Shown here: piece by piece, positions 54,300 through 64,000 of the stretch
Position numbering within the stretch: the stretch's first letter is position 1
How the letters are laid out: each line of letters opens with the position of its first letter
Source of the DNA: a bacterium D16-36
GTDB lineage: Bacteria > Bacillota > Clostridia > Lachnospirales > Lachnospiraceae
NCBI GenBank assembly: GCA_003611745.1
Contig: RAYF01000009.1
Span: forward strand, 62,001-126,000
Length of the DNA: 64,000 nt
Direction: 5' to 3'
The notes under the pieces: generated by a model
Told to the model about the DNA's origin: nothing
Database searches by the model: none
What the model saw: only the letters and a program-made list of their open reading frames with translations
Position numbers and translations under genes: made by a program

Positions 54300-54632
54300 T
54301 CATTTAACCAAAATCCGGTGCAACTTTCCCAAATGAAGCAGTGCACTCTCAATCTCAAAAAACTTCCGACTCTTAGCTGTACTTCTTGCTACAATTACAA
54401 TGTCAAATCCCTTTTCAAACTGTTCCAAATTTAATCGAATACTTTCACGAATCAATCTGGTAACCCTATGCCTTACAACACTATTTCCTACTTTTTTACT
54501 TACAGTAATGCCAAATCTATTTTCATCCGAATTATTTTCTAAGACATACATAATCAAATACTTATTAGCATAGGATTTACCATTTTGATATACTTCAACA
54601 AAATCTCTATTCTTTTTTATTGAATTTAACAC
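54300..54632 (-). CDS. rnpA: Ribonuclease P protein component
   Basis: About 110 residues; NRFGITVSKKVGNSVVRHRV then TRLIRES is the RnpA signature (RNR-type motif). The ATG at 54638 directly abuts the SD AGAGGG; an in-frame GTG at 54632 has six bases and is preferred, giving an N-terminus MLNSIKKNRDFVEVY. Confidence 0.95.
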   Translation of the reverse strand: MLNSIKKNRDFVEVYQNGKSYANKYLIMYVLENNSDENRFGITVSKKVGNSVVRHRVTRLIRESIRLNLEQFEKGFDIVIVARSTAKSRKFFEIESALLHLGKLHRILVK

Positions 54633-54775
54633 AACCATCCCTCTAAAAGCAAAACACCATAAAAAGGATACCGCCCGCGCCAGCCGGATACTTGTTACTG
54701 TCCAACCTATGCCCAGTAACGGATACTTTTCTACACCAGTGTACTACGAGCAGTTCCCTGATATATCAAAATAGA

Positions 54776-54799
54776 AGAAAAGGCCACATAAATGCGACC
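54776..54799 (-). terminator. Terminator/attenuator between rpmH and rnpA
   Basis: Minus-strand GGTCGCAT-TT-ATGTGGCC (with G-U pairs) followed by TTTTCTT, starting at the last base of rpmH. It explains how L34 can be made in excess of RnpA from one promoter. The remaining spacer has an inverted repeat GTTACTG/CAGTAAC (54693-54719). Confidence 0.65.
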
Positions 54800-54933
54800 T
54801 ATGCGGATAACTTATGTCTTCCCTTTGCCCTTCTGTTTGCTAATATCTTTCTGCCATTAGCTGTATGCATTCTCTTTCTAAATCCATGGACTCTGCTTCT
54901 GTGCCTCTTCTTAGGCTGAAATGTCATCTTCAT
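54799..54933 (-). CDS. rpmH: 50S ribosomal protein L34
   Basis: 44 residues, [20 protein letters not shown] and [19 protein letters not shown], the invariant short basic ribosomal protein. SD AAGGAGG is 10 bases upstream of the ATG. First gene left of oriC, with its own near-consensus promoter. Confidence 0.98.
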   Translation of the reverse strand: MKMTFQPKKRHRSRVHGFRKRMHTANGRKILANRRAKGRHKLSA

Positions 54934-54986
54934 CTGGAACACACCTCCTTATCAAATCAAAATACGCAAAATCACGTGTATCTCAT

Positions 54987-55015
54987 ATTATATTAGCAAA
55001 TTGGGCATTCGTCAA
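54987..55015 (-). promoter_or_regulatory. rpmH promoter
   Basis: Minus-strand TTGACG (55015-55010) and TATAAT (54992-54987), 17-bp spacer; start point about 50 bp before the rpmH ATG. Confidence 0.9.
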
Positions 55016-55072
55016 GTCCAAAATAAAAAATTGGCCTAATTTTATACCGCCGATTTTGTAAAGTCAACAAAG

Positions 55073-55470
55073 TTATTCACATGTGGATTTTGTTAACTGT
55101 TATTTCCTCATTATGCAAATGCAAAATATATTCCATATATAATAGGAAGAAAACCATACCAGAATAATTTATTCTACAATGTGAAGTATTTCATTGTTGA
55201 CATTACACAGCAATAGACAAATTCAGACTTTTATTCCCAATTTTCTTAATTCTACAATCGTAGATAGAAAACATGTTTGATAACAAGTTATGCACAAATT
55301 GTGGATAACTTGTTCATAACTCAACTTACCCAAGTCATATTTTATCACTTATCCACAATTTTATCAACATTATCCACTTTTTTCCCTGTTTTCAACACTT
55401 TTAAACCATTTTTCTATGTGCAAAAATTAGAAACAAGTTATCAACAATAATTGTGGATAACTGTGGATAA
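55073..55470. other. oriC: Chromosomal replication origin (oriC) with DnaA-box cluster
   Basis: DnaA boxes on both strands: TTATTCACA 55073, TTATGCACA 55288, TGTGGATAA 55300, TTATCCACA 55349, TTATCAACA 55361, TTATCCACT 55370, TTATCAACA 55438, TGTGGATAA 55452 and TGTGGATAA 55462. Four are exact consensus. The last pair are 10 bp apart on one strand, next to the AT-rich stretch 55471-55600 that probably unwinds. Between 55092 and 55280 there is AT-rich sequence without good boxes. Flanking gene order confirms the origin. No box cluster was seen between dnaA and dnaN. Confidence 0.95.
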
Positions 55471-55560
55471 CTTACTTTTTAACATTTTACTCTTCCAGTT
55501 CTTATAACTGCAGCCATTCTAAAAGGTGAATATACATTATATAATTATCGAATATGTTCC

Positions 55561-55589
55561 TTGTAATTTCCTCATATTTGATATAAAAT
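55561..55589 (+). promoter_or_regulatory. dnaA promoter
   Basis: TTGTAA (55561-55566) and TAAAAT (55584-55589) with a 17-bp spacer, 75 bp before the start codon and about 90 bp from the nearest DnaA box. Confidence 0.65.
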
Positions 55590-55663
55590 AGTAGTGTATG
55601 ATGTGTTATCTGTCTCTATCAGAAAAGGCTCATATACAGAATATTAGAAAAGAGGAAACAGTG

Positions 55664-57034
55664 TTGGAAAACGAGTTAAGGCAGAATTGGGATAAAATCT
55701 TACAACATATGTATGTTGCATTTAATCTTAGTGAACCAGTCTTTCACACATTTATACAAAAACTAAGTGTGTATTCTGTTCAGGATGATTTACTTACTAT
55801 ATTAATTGACGATACAAAAATCGGAAGAAGTAGTAAGTCTTTTGTTGAACAAAAATATTCCGTTTTTCTTGCTGTCTCTATTGAAGAAATTACAAAAATA
55901 CAATATAGGTTAAATTTTATTACACTTTCTGAACTGGATGACGCACAGACAGGGCAAAAAAATTTGGAAACAGCTAAAAGGCTTAATCCATCTATCAACC
56001 CAAACTACACATTTGATACTTTTATCGTAGGTGACAACAACGATTTTGCCCATGCCGCTTCCTTAAAGGTAGCAGAAGACCCGGGGGAAAGTATCAATCC
56101 CCTATATATATATGGCGGTGCAGGCCTTGGTAAAACACATTTAATGCATGCAATTGCCAATTACATTTTAGAGCATGACAAATCAAAACGGGTCGTATAT
56201 GTAACAAGTGAGGCATTTACGAATGAAATTGTAGAGGCGCTCCGCGGATCCAAGAATGGGCATTCCCAGTCTCTTAAAGAATTCCGGGAAAAATACCGGG
56301 AAAATGTAGATGTGTTATTAATTGATGATATTCAATTTATTATAGGAAAAGAATCTACCCAGCAGGAATTTTTCTTTACCTTCAGCCATCTGACAGATTC
56401 CAAAAAGCAGGTAATTATATCTTCTGATAAACATCCATCAACCATGACGATGTTAGATGAAAGATACCGCTCCCGCTTCGAAATGGGAATCACAGTCGAT
56501 GTAAAGGCACCTACTTATGAAACCCGCATGGCAATCCTTCGCTCTAAGGTTTCAAAAGAACATATTCATATTGATGACTCAATTCTTGATTATATTGCCA
56601 GCAATATCAACACAAATATCCGCGAACTTCAAGGCGCTATTAATAAAGTAATTTCTTTTTCCAGCCTCTGCGAGAAGGAAGTTACTCTGGAACTAGCTAC
56701 AGAAGCTCTGGCTGATAAGATTAACCCTAATATCAAGAAGGAAATTACGATTGACTACATATTAGAAACTGTGGCAGACCACTTTGGCATTAGTGTGAAA
56801 GATATTCTATCTAATAAAAGAAGCAACAGTATCGCGTATCCCCGCCACATCTGTATGTACCTCTGCCGGCACCTGATTGGGAGCCCTCTGGCAGAGATTG
56901 GGCATAAGCTGGGAAACCGCCACCATTCTACTGTACTACACAGTGTAGAATTAATAGAAGAAAAACTTAAGAAAGATGACGCAGAAACTGTAAAAAATGT
57001 AGATGTACTAAAAAAGAAGATTGACCCACAGTAG
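55664..57034 (+). CDS. dnaA: Chromosomal replication initiator DnaA
   Basis: About 456 residues: domain I (RQNWDKILQHMYVAFNLSEP), AAA+ domain with P-loop YGGAGLGKTHLMHAIANY and DVLLIDDIQFI, and the C-terminal DnaA-box-binding domain (LAEIGHKLGNRHHSTVLHSV). The frame is open from 55598, but AGAGGA at 55651 sets the start at GTG 55661 or, with seven-base spacing, TTG 55664. Confidence 0.97.
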   Translation: MENELRQNWDKILQHMYVAFNLSEPVFHTFIQKLSVYSVQDDLLTILIDDTKIGRSSKSFVEQKYSVFLAVSIEEITKIQYRLNFITLSELDDAQTGQKNLETAKRLNPSINPNYTFDTFIVGDNNDFAHAASLKVAEDPGESINPLYIYGGAGLGKTHLMHAIANYILEHDKSKRVVYVTSEAFTNEIVEALRGSKNGHSQSLKEFREKYRENVDVLLIDDIQFIIGKESTQQEFFFTFSHLTDSKKQVIISSDKHPSTMTMLDERYRSRFEMGITVDVKAPTYETRMAILRSKVSKEHIHIDDSILDYIASNINTNIRELQGAINKVISFSSLCEKEVTLELATEALADKINPNIKKEITIDYILETVADHFGISVKDILSNKRSNSIAYPRHICMYLCRHLIGSPLAEIGHKLGNRHHSTVLHSVELIEEKLKKDDAETVKNVDVLKKKIDPQ

Positions 57035-57319
57035 GACAGACTTATTGTTAATTTGTTATTTTACTATTAACATGTACACAAAATGAGTGGAAAACTTTTC
57101 CATGCTTTCTTGTCCTATTTTTTACAGATGTTGACAATCCTTCTTTTTTGAACATGATTCCTCACGTTATTGTACAAGTTTTCCTTAATGTTAAACCCTT
57201 TAACCATAAGGCTTACAGCGTTTATTAACCATACTCACAGCCTATACGGTTATGAATACTATTATATTTAATTATTATATATTTTTATTTTAATACAATT
57301 TTTGAAAGGAGTTATACAC

Positions 57320-58423
57320 ATGAACATCATTTGTGATAAATCAAAATTACTAGAAGGTATTAATACTGCATTAAAAGCGATTTCCGGCAAATCTACAATG
57401 GCTATTCTGGAATGTATGGTTCTGGAAGTCAGGGATCAAGTAATAAAGCTTATTGCAAATGATTTGGAAATTGGTATTGAAACAACTTTAGAGGGTGAAA
57501 TCAATCAAGAAGGCTCTGTCGCGGTTAATGCGAAAGTTTTTTATGAGATTATTAGAAAACTTCCTTCTGATGAAGTAAAAATATCTGTAGATGAAAATTA
57601 TACTATGAATATAAGTGGTGGGAAGGCAAAATTTAATATTTCTGCTAAACCGACAGATGAATTTCCGTTTTTGCCAAATATTGTTAAATCAAATTATATT
57701 CAGATATCTCAGTTCACGTTAAAAGAGATTATTCGCCAGACTGTATTTTCTATCTCTGATAATGAAAATACGAAAGTCATGACTGGAGAGCTTTTTGAAA
57801 TTAAAGGGAACCAGTTAAAGGTAGTTTCACTTGATGGACACCGCATTTCTATTAGAAAAGTTGAGTTAAAGGAAAATTATGAAGATGTCAGTGTCATTAT
57901 TCCCGGTAAAACACTGATTGAAATCAGTAAGATTTTAAATGGCGGTATAGATGACAATGTTAATATTTTCTTTACTGAAAAACATGCTCTGTTTGAATTT
58001 CAGAATACTATTGTGTTATCCCGCCTGATTGAAGGGGAATACTATAAAATTGAGAAGATGCTTTCCAGTGATTATGAAACAAAGCTTACAGTTTCAAAAA
58101 AAGAAATGTTGGATTGTATTGACCGTACTACGTTGTTAATCAGGGAATCAGAAAAGAAACCGGTTATTATTGATATAAAAGACAGCAGTATGGGATTTGC
58201 CATCCATTCAGCAATTGGTTCTATGGATGAAGAAATCAGTGCTACAAAAGAGGGCAAAGATATTTTGATTGGGTTTAATCCGAGATTTTTGATGGATGCA
58301 CTGCGGGTTATAGATGATGAAGAGATTAATATTTATATGATTAACCCGAAAGCTCCCTGTTTTATCAAGGATGAAGAGGAAAATTACATCTATTTGATAT
58401 TGCCTGTGAATTTTAATGTCTGA
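57320..58423 (+). CDS. dnaN: DNA polymerase III beta subunit (sliding clamp)
   Basis: 367 residues; three clamp domains, MNIICDKSKLLEGINTALKA at the start and the C-terminal peptide-binding pocket end YLILPVNFNV. SD AAAGGAG precedes ATG 57320 by eight bases. The 285-bp spacer after dnaA has no good DnaA box; a TTGACA at 57131 with a poor CATGAT 16 bp on may be a weak promoter. Confidence 0.97.
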   Translation: MNIICDKSKLLEGINTALKAISGKSTMAILECMVLEVRDQVIKLIANDLEIGIETTLEGEINQEGSVAVNAKVFYEIIRKLPSDEVKISVDENYTMNISGGKAKFNISAKPTDEFPFLPNIVKSNYIQISQFTLKEIIRQTVFSISDNENTKVMTGELFEIKGNQLKVVSLDGHRISIRKVELKENYEDVSVIIPGKTLIEISKILNGGIDDNVNIFFTEKHALFEFQNTIVLSRLIEGEYYKIEKMLSSDYETKLTVSKKEMLDCIDRTTLLIRESEKKPVIIDIKDSSMGFAIHSAIGSMDEEISATKEGKDILIGFNPRFLMDALRVIDDEEINIYMINPKAPCFIKDEEENYIYLILPVNFNV

Positions 58424-58439
58424 TAAAGGAGGTATGCTT

Positions 58440-58652
58440 GTGAAAGCAATAGGAATTAGTGATGATTTTATTAAGCTTGGGCAGCTTTTAAAACTGGCGG
58501 ATATGGTATCGTCCGGTGTAGAAGCAAAGATTGTCATCCAGAATGGTGAAGTGAAGGTAAATGGCGAGGTAGATACCAGAAGGGGAAAAAAGATTTACCC
58601 ACAGGATATTGTAGAGTATAAGGGCAAACAGGTAACGGTGATTGGAGAATAG
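58440..58652 (+). CDS. yaaA: S4-domain RNA-binding protein YaaA/RlbA
   Basis: 70 residues; LGQLLKLADMVSSGVEAKIV then GEVKVNGEVDTRRGKKI is a compact S4 fold, found between dnaN and recF across Bacillota; probably binds ribosomal or tRNA targets, role unclear. Upstream ATGs at 58416 and 58434 overlap the SD AAAGGAGG, so GTG 58440 is the start. Confidence 0.93.
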   Translation: MKAIGISDDFIKLGQLLKLADMVSSGVEAKIVIQNGEVKVNGEVDTRRGKKIYPQDIVEYKGKQVTVIGE

Positions 58653-58655
58653 TCT

Positions 58656-59741
58656 ATGTACATTAATTCTCTGGAGGTAGGGAACTTTCGTAATTATGAA
58701 TTTGCCAAAATAGATTTTAGTGGTAAAACGAATATTCTTTATGGTGATAATGCGCAGGGAAAGACAAATATTCTGGAATCTATTTTTGTCTGTACTACTA
58801 CAAAATCCCATAAAGGAAGCAAGGATAGAGAGCTAATCCGATTGGGGGAAGAAGAGGCGCATATCCGGATTCATCTGACAAAAAGGGATATGGCGCACCG
58901 GATTGACATGCATCTGAAAAAGAGCAGGGGAAAGGGAATTGCGATTGATGGTATTCCAATTAAACGTTCTGCCGAACTAATGGGGCTTCTCAATATTGTT
59001 TTCTTTTCTCCGGAAGATTTAAGGATTATTAAAAATGGTCCTTCTGAAAGAAGAAAATTTATAAATATGGAACTGTGCCAGCTAGACGCATTGTATCTGC
59101 ATGATTTAGGTGAATATAATAAGGCTTTGATGCAGCGAAATAAATTATTGAAACAGATTTATTTTCAGCCATCCCTAAAAGACACGCTGGATATCTGGGA
59201 TATGAACCTGATAGAATATGGAAGCAGGATTATTAAAAGAAGGGTAGATTTTGTAAAGGAAATCAGTGCAATTGTGGTTGGTGTCAATGAAAGGCTTACA
59301 GGAAATAGAGAGCATTTGAAGATTTTTTATGAGCCAGATACGACAGTAGATGATTTTGAGAAAAAGCTGGGGGAATCCCGTGAAAAGGATCTGAAGATTT
59401 GTTCTACAAGTGTAGGACCACATAGGGACGACCTGTGCTTTATGAATGAGGGAATAGATATCAGGAAGTATGGTTCACAGGGGCAGCAGAGGACTTGTGC
59501 TTTATCATTGAAGCTGGCAGAGATTGAGTTAGTGAAAAGGACAATAGGGGATTCGCCGATTCTTCTTTTGGATGATGTATTGTCAGAGCTGGATAGGAAT
59601 AGGCAGAATTATCTGCTTGACAGTATCCATGATATTCAAACTATTATTACCTGTACCGGCATAGAAGAATTTATTAACAGCAGGCTTACTCTGGACCGGA
59701 TTTTCCGTATTGCAAAAGGGACAGTATGTTTAGAAAAATAG
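58656..59741 (+). CDS. recF: DNA replication and repair protein RecF
   Basis: 361 residues; SMC-like ATPase: YINSLEVGNFRNYEFAKIDF, P-loop GDNAQGKTNILESI, signature YGSQGQQRTCALSLKLAE, Walker B PILLLDDVLSELD. Loads RecA at gaps. Starts three bases after yaaA and is followed by the structured element before gyrB. Confidence 0.96.
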   Translation: MYINSLEVGNFRNYEFAKIDFSGKTNILYGDNAQGKTNILESIFVCTTTKSHKGSKDRELIRLGEEEAHIRIHLTKRDMAHRIDMHLKKSRGKGIAIDGIPIKRSAELMGLLNIVFFSPEDLRIIKNGPSERRKFINMELCQLDALYLHDLGEYNKALMQRNKLLKQIYFQPSLKDTLDIWDMNLIEYGSRIIKRRVDFVKEISAIVVGVNERLTGNREHLKIFYEPDTTVDDFEKKLGESREKDLKICSTSVGPHRDDLCFMNEGIDIRKYGSQGQQRTCALSLKLAEIELVKRTIGDSPILLLDDVLSELDRNRQNYLLDSIHDIQTIITCTGIEEFINSRLTLDRIFRIAKGTVCLEK

Positions 59742-59761
59742 AATCAAAGAATTGGGAATAA

Positions 59762-61798
<2,037 letters not shown>

Positions 61799-61825
61799 TT
61801 TATAAAAAAGTAGGAAATAGCTTGA

Positions 61826-61856
61826 GTCAAATACCCCGCTGAAGGCGGATGGAGGA
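61826..61856 (+). repeat. Truncated CAAATACCC element joined to the gyrA ribosome binding site
   Basis: GTCAAATACCCC (61826-61837) is identical to the left end of the inner element at 11269, then a small CCGC-TGAA-GGCGG stem and the gyrA SD GGAGG. No right-hand inverted end is present before gyrA. Confidence 0.55.
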
Positions 61857-61861
61857 TTAAT

Positions 61862-64000
61862 ATGGATGATAATATCTTTGATAAGGTCCACGATGTGGAC
61901 CTAAAGAAGAAAATGGAAACAGCATACATAGATTATGCTATGTCCGTTATAGCAGCCAGAGCCCTTCCTGATGTAAGAGATGGCCTAAAACCAGTGCAGC
62001 GCAGAATTATGTATGCCATGGTAGAATTGAATAATGGGCCGGATAAACCGCATCGTAAGTGTGCCCGTATTGTTGGTGATACCATGGGTAAGTATCATCC
62101 TCACGGGGACAGCTCTATATATGGTGCCTTAGTTAATCTGGCCCAGGAGTGGTCTACCCGCTATCCTTTAGTAGATGGGCATGGAAATTTTGGTTCGGTA
62201 GATGGCGATGGGGCAGCAGCTATGCGTTATACGGAGGCAAGGCTGAGTAAGATTTCCGTAGAAATGCTGGCGGATATCAATAAAGATACGGTTGATTTTG
62301 AACCAAACTTTGATGAAACGGAAAAAGAGCCGGTAGTTTTGCCGTCAAGATATCCTAATTTATTAGTTAATGGTACTTCCGGCATTGCGGTTGGTATGGC
62401 TACAAATATCCCTCCTCATAATCTCCGCGAAGTTATTGATGCAGTGGTTCATATTATTGATAATATTAGTGAGGATAAAGAAACGGTGATAGAAGATATT
62501 TTATCTATCATCAAAGGGCCGGATTTCCCGACAGGCGCCCAGATTCTTGGTACGAGAGGCATTGAGGAGGCTTACCGCACAGGCCGCGGCAAAATACGTG
62601 TCCGTGCTGTTACAAATATTGAGCCGATGGAAAATGGAAAAAACCGTATTGTTGTGACAGAACTTCCTTATATGGTAAATAAGGCAAGGCTGATAGAAAA
62701 AATTTCTGAATTGCACCGTGACAAGAAAATTGATGGAATCACCGACTTGCGCGATGAGACGAACCGTGAAGGGATGCGTGTCTGTATTGAGCTGCGCCGT
62801 GATGTAAATCCTAATATTATATTAAATCAGCTTTTCAAACATACGCAGATGCAGGATACATTTGGCGTGATTATGCTTGCCTTAGTAAATAATGAACCAG
62901 TTGTGATGAATCTTCTTCAGATGTTACAGTATTATCTGAAGCATCAGGAAGAGGTCGTTACCAGAAGAACGAAGTATGATTTAAATAAAGCGGAAGAGCG
63001 TGCCCATATTTTAGAGGGATTGTTGATTGCTTTAGATAATATTGATGAAGTAATCTCAATTATCCGTGGTTCCAAGACGGCAAATGAGGCAAAAGAGAAA
63101 TTAGAGAACCGTTTTGAGCTTACAAGGGCACAGGCAGATGCTATTGTTGAAATGCGCCTGCGCGCACTGACAGGTTTGGAGCGTGAAAAAATTGAAAGCG
63201 AGTATGCAGAATTACAGAAAAAAATTGCAGAATATAGAGCAATTTTAGCAGACCGTAAACTTCTTCTGGCTGTTGTCAAAAAAGAAATTCTTGTTATCAG
63301 GGATAAATATGGGGACGATAGGCGTACTTCTATTGGATATGATGAATATGATATTTCTATGGAAGACCTTATTCCAAATGAAAATACTATTATTACCATG
63401 ACAAAACTTGGCTATATCAAGAGGATGACGGTTGATAATTTTAAGAGCCAGCATAGGGGCGGCAAGGGAATTAAAGGGATGCAGACTATTGAAGATGACT
63501 ATATTGAGGATTTGATTATGTCTACAACGCATCATTATATTATGTTCTTTACAAATAAAGGACGGGTGTACCGATTAAAGGCATATGAAATCCCAGAGTC
63601 AGGGCGTATGGCGAGAGGTACAGCTATCATTAATCTTCTGCAGCTCCTGCCGGAAGAAAAGATTACTGCTGTGATTCCAATTCGGGAATACGCTGAGAAT
63701 AAATACCTCTTTATGGCTACCAGAAAAGGTATTGTGAAGAAAACTTCTATTTCGGATTATGCAAATATCAGAAAGTCCGGCCTTCAGGCAATTAATCTCC
63801 GCGAGGATGATGAATTAATTGAAGTAAAGGCTACAAACCTTAAAAAAGATATTATTTTAGTGACAAAGCATGGACAGTGTATCCGGTTTGATGAAAATGA
63901 TGTCCGCCCAACAGGAAGATCATCTATGGGTGTAATCGGAATGAATCTGTCTTATGATGATGAAGTAATCGGAATGCAGCTTGATACACAGGGGCAGTAT
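61862..64000 (+). CDS. gyrA: DNA gyrase subunit A, N-terminal part
   Basis: The frame runs off the right edge with 713 codons present (usual length about 820-850); the end of the C-terminal beta-pinwheel domain is missing. The catalytic tyrosine is Tyr123 ([10 protein letters not shown]). The quinolone-pocket helix reads [13 protein letters not shown]: the Ser equivalent to E. coli Ser83 is present (Ser84), but the acidic residue at E. coli 87 is replaced by Gly88. SD GGAGG lies six bases before the ATG. gyrB precedes by 63 bp. Confidence 0.97.
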   Translation, partial: MDDNIFDKVHDVDLKKKMETAYIDYAMSVIAARALPDVRDGLKPVQRRIMYAMVELNNGPDKPHRKCARIVGDTMGKYHPHGDSSIYGALVNLAQEWSTRYPLVDGHGNFGSVDGDGAAAMRYTEARLSKISVEMLADINKDTVDFEPNFDETEKEPVVLPSRYPNLLVNGTSGIAVGMATNIPPHNLREVIDAVVHIIDNISEDKETVIEDILSIIKGPDFPTGAQILGTRGIEEAYRTGRGKIRVRAVTNIEPMENGKNRIVVTELPYMVNKARLIEKISELHRDKKIDGITDLRDETNREGMRVCIELRRDVNPNIILNQLFKHTQMQDTFGVIMLALVNNEPVVMNLLQMLQYYLKHQEEVVTRRTKYDLNKAEERAHILEGLLIALDNIDEVISIIRGSKTANEAKEKLENRFELTRAQADAIVEMRLRALTGLEREKIESEYAELQKKIAEYRAILADRKLLLAVVKKEILVIRDKYGDDRRTSIGYDEYDISMEDLIPNENTIITMTKLGYIKRMTVDNFKSQHRGGKGIKGMQTIEDDYIEDLIMSTTHHYIMFFTNKGRVYRLKAYEIPESGRMARGTAIINLLQLLPEEKITAVIPIREYAENKYLFMATRKGIVKKTSISDYANIRKSGLQAINLREDDELIEVKATNLKKDIILVTKHGQCIRFDENDVRPTGRSSMGVIGMNLSYDDEVIGMQLDTQGQY

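Noticed and set aside
57035-57319. Second DnaA-box cluster between dnaA and dnaN
   Set aside because: No nonamer close to TTATCCACA was found in this spacer.

Overview
The window is a chromosomal stretch from a low-GC anaerobic Bacillota, most likely family Lachnospiraceae (Clostridia). The basis is gene content: a replication-origin block in the Clostridia/Bacillus order (rsmG-mnmG-mnmE-jag-yidC-yidD-rnpA-rpmH / oriC / dnaA-dnaN-yaaA-recF-gyrB-gyrA), a tmk-yaaR-holB-ricT-trmN6-rsmI cluster, AddAB recombination, many strong AAGGAGG-type ribosome binding sites, and several families known mainly from this group. No rRNA or tRNA gene was seen.

Layout. 1-3.6 kb: the start of a Cd/Zn-type P-type ATPase (cut by the left edge) with an ArsR/SmtB-like operator, then a secreted GH43 arabinanase carrying a BspA-like repeat tail. 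3.7-7.1 kb: an accessory patch with a type III (RNA antitoxin) toxin-antitoxin locus of CptIN type whose toxin gene is frameshifted, a fossil of a phosphopantetheinyl transferase C-terminus, an AlbA_2-type regulator with its own operator, and an intact Sfp-type phosphopantetheinyl transferase. 7.1-20 kb: NAD synthase, an AAA/PD-(D/E)XK protein, AddA-AddB and two small uncharacterised proteins. 20-31 kb: a flavin reductase, an orphan OLD nuclease, MurA, a J-domain/degenerate-GGDEF fusion, and the tmk-to-rsmI housekeeping cluster. 31-40 kb: a run of unusual envelope genes: a secreted C39-like cysteine peptidase, two secreted Ig-like/carboxypeptidase-regulatory-like proteins, and between them an atypical protein kinase joined through one membrane helix to an extracytoplasmic leucine-rich-repeat domain. 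40-44 kb: pyrimidine salvage (pdp, cdd), a glycosyltransferase and a small alarmone synthetase. 44-55 kb: a degenerate cation-exchanger-like protein, DUF4446, ParB, ParA with two perfect parS sites, and the rsmG-to-rpmH block. 55-64 kb: oriC with at least eight DnaA boxes, then dnaA to gyrA (cut by the right edge).

Genes on both sides of oriC (about 55.07-55.47 kb) point away from it, co-directional with replication, out to about 40 kb on the left. From 39.9 back to 20.3 kb nearly all genes, including essential ones, point toward the origin (head-on).

The other theme is short interspersed repeats. At least three families occur: (a) elements with inverted ends based on CAAATACCC, sometimes nested inside an AGGAACTGT inverted repeat; (b) a three-part element beginning with a GGGCACAG-CTTCG-TGTGCCC hairpin, one copy of which lies in frame inside the kinase gene; (c) a roughly 100-bp structured element directly upstream of holB and gyrB that supplies their ribosome binding sites and shows a compensatory base change in a stem. 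The best candidates for something undescribed are the kinase-LRR/secreted-protein cluster with its exapted repeat, and the shared holB/gyrB 5' element.
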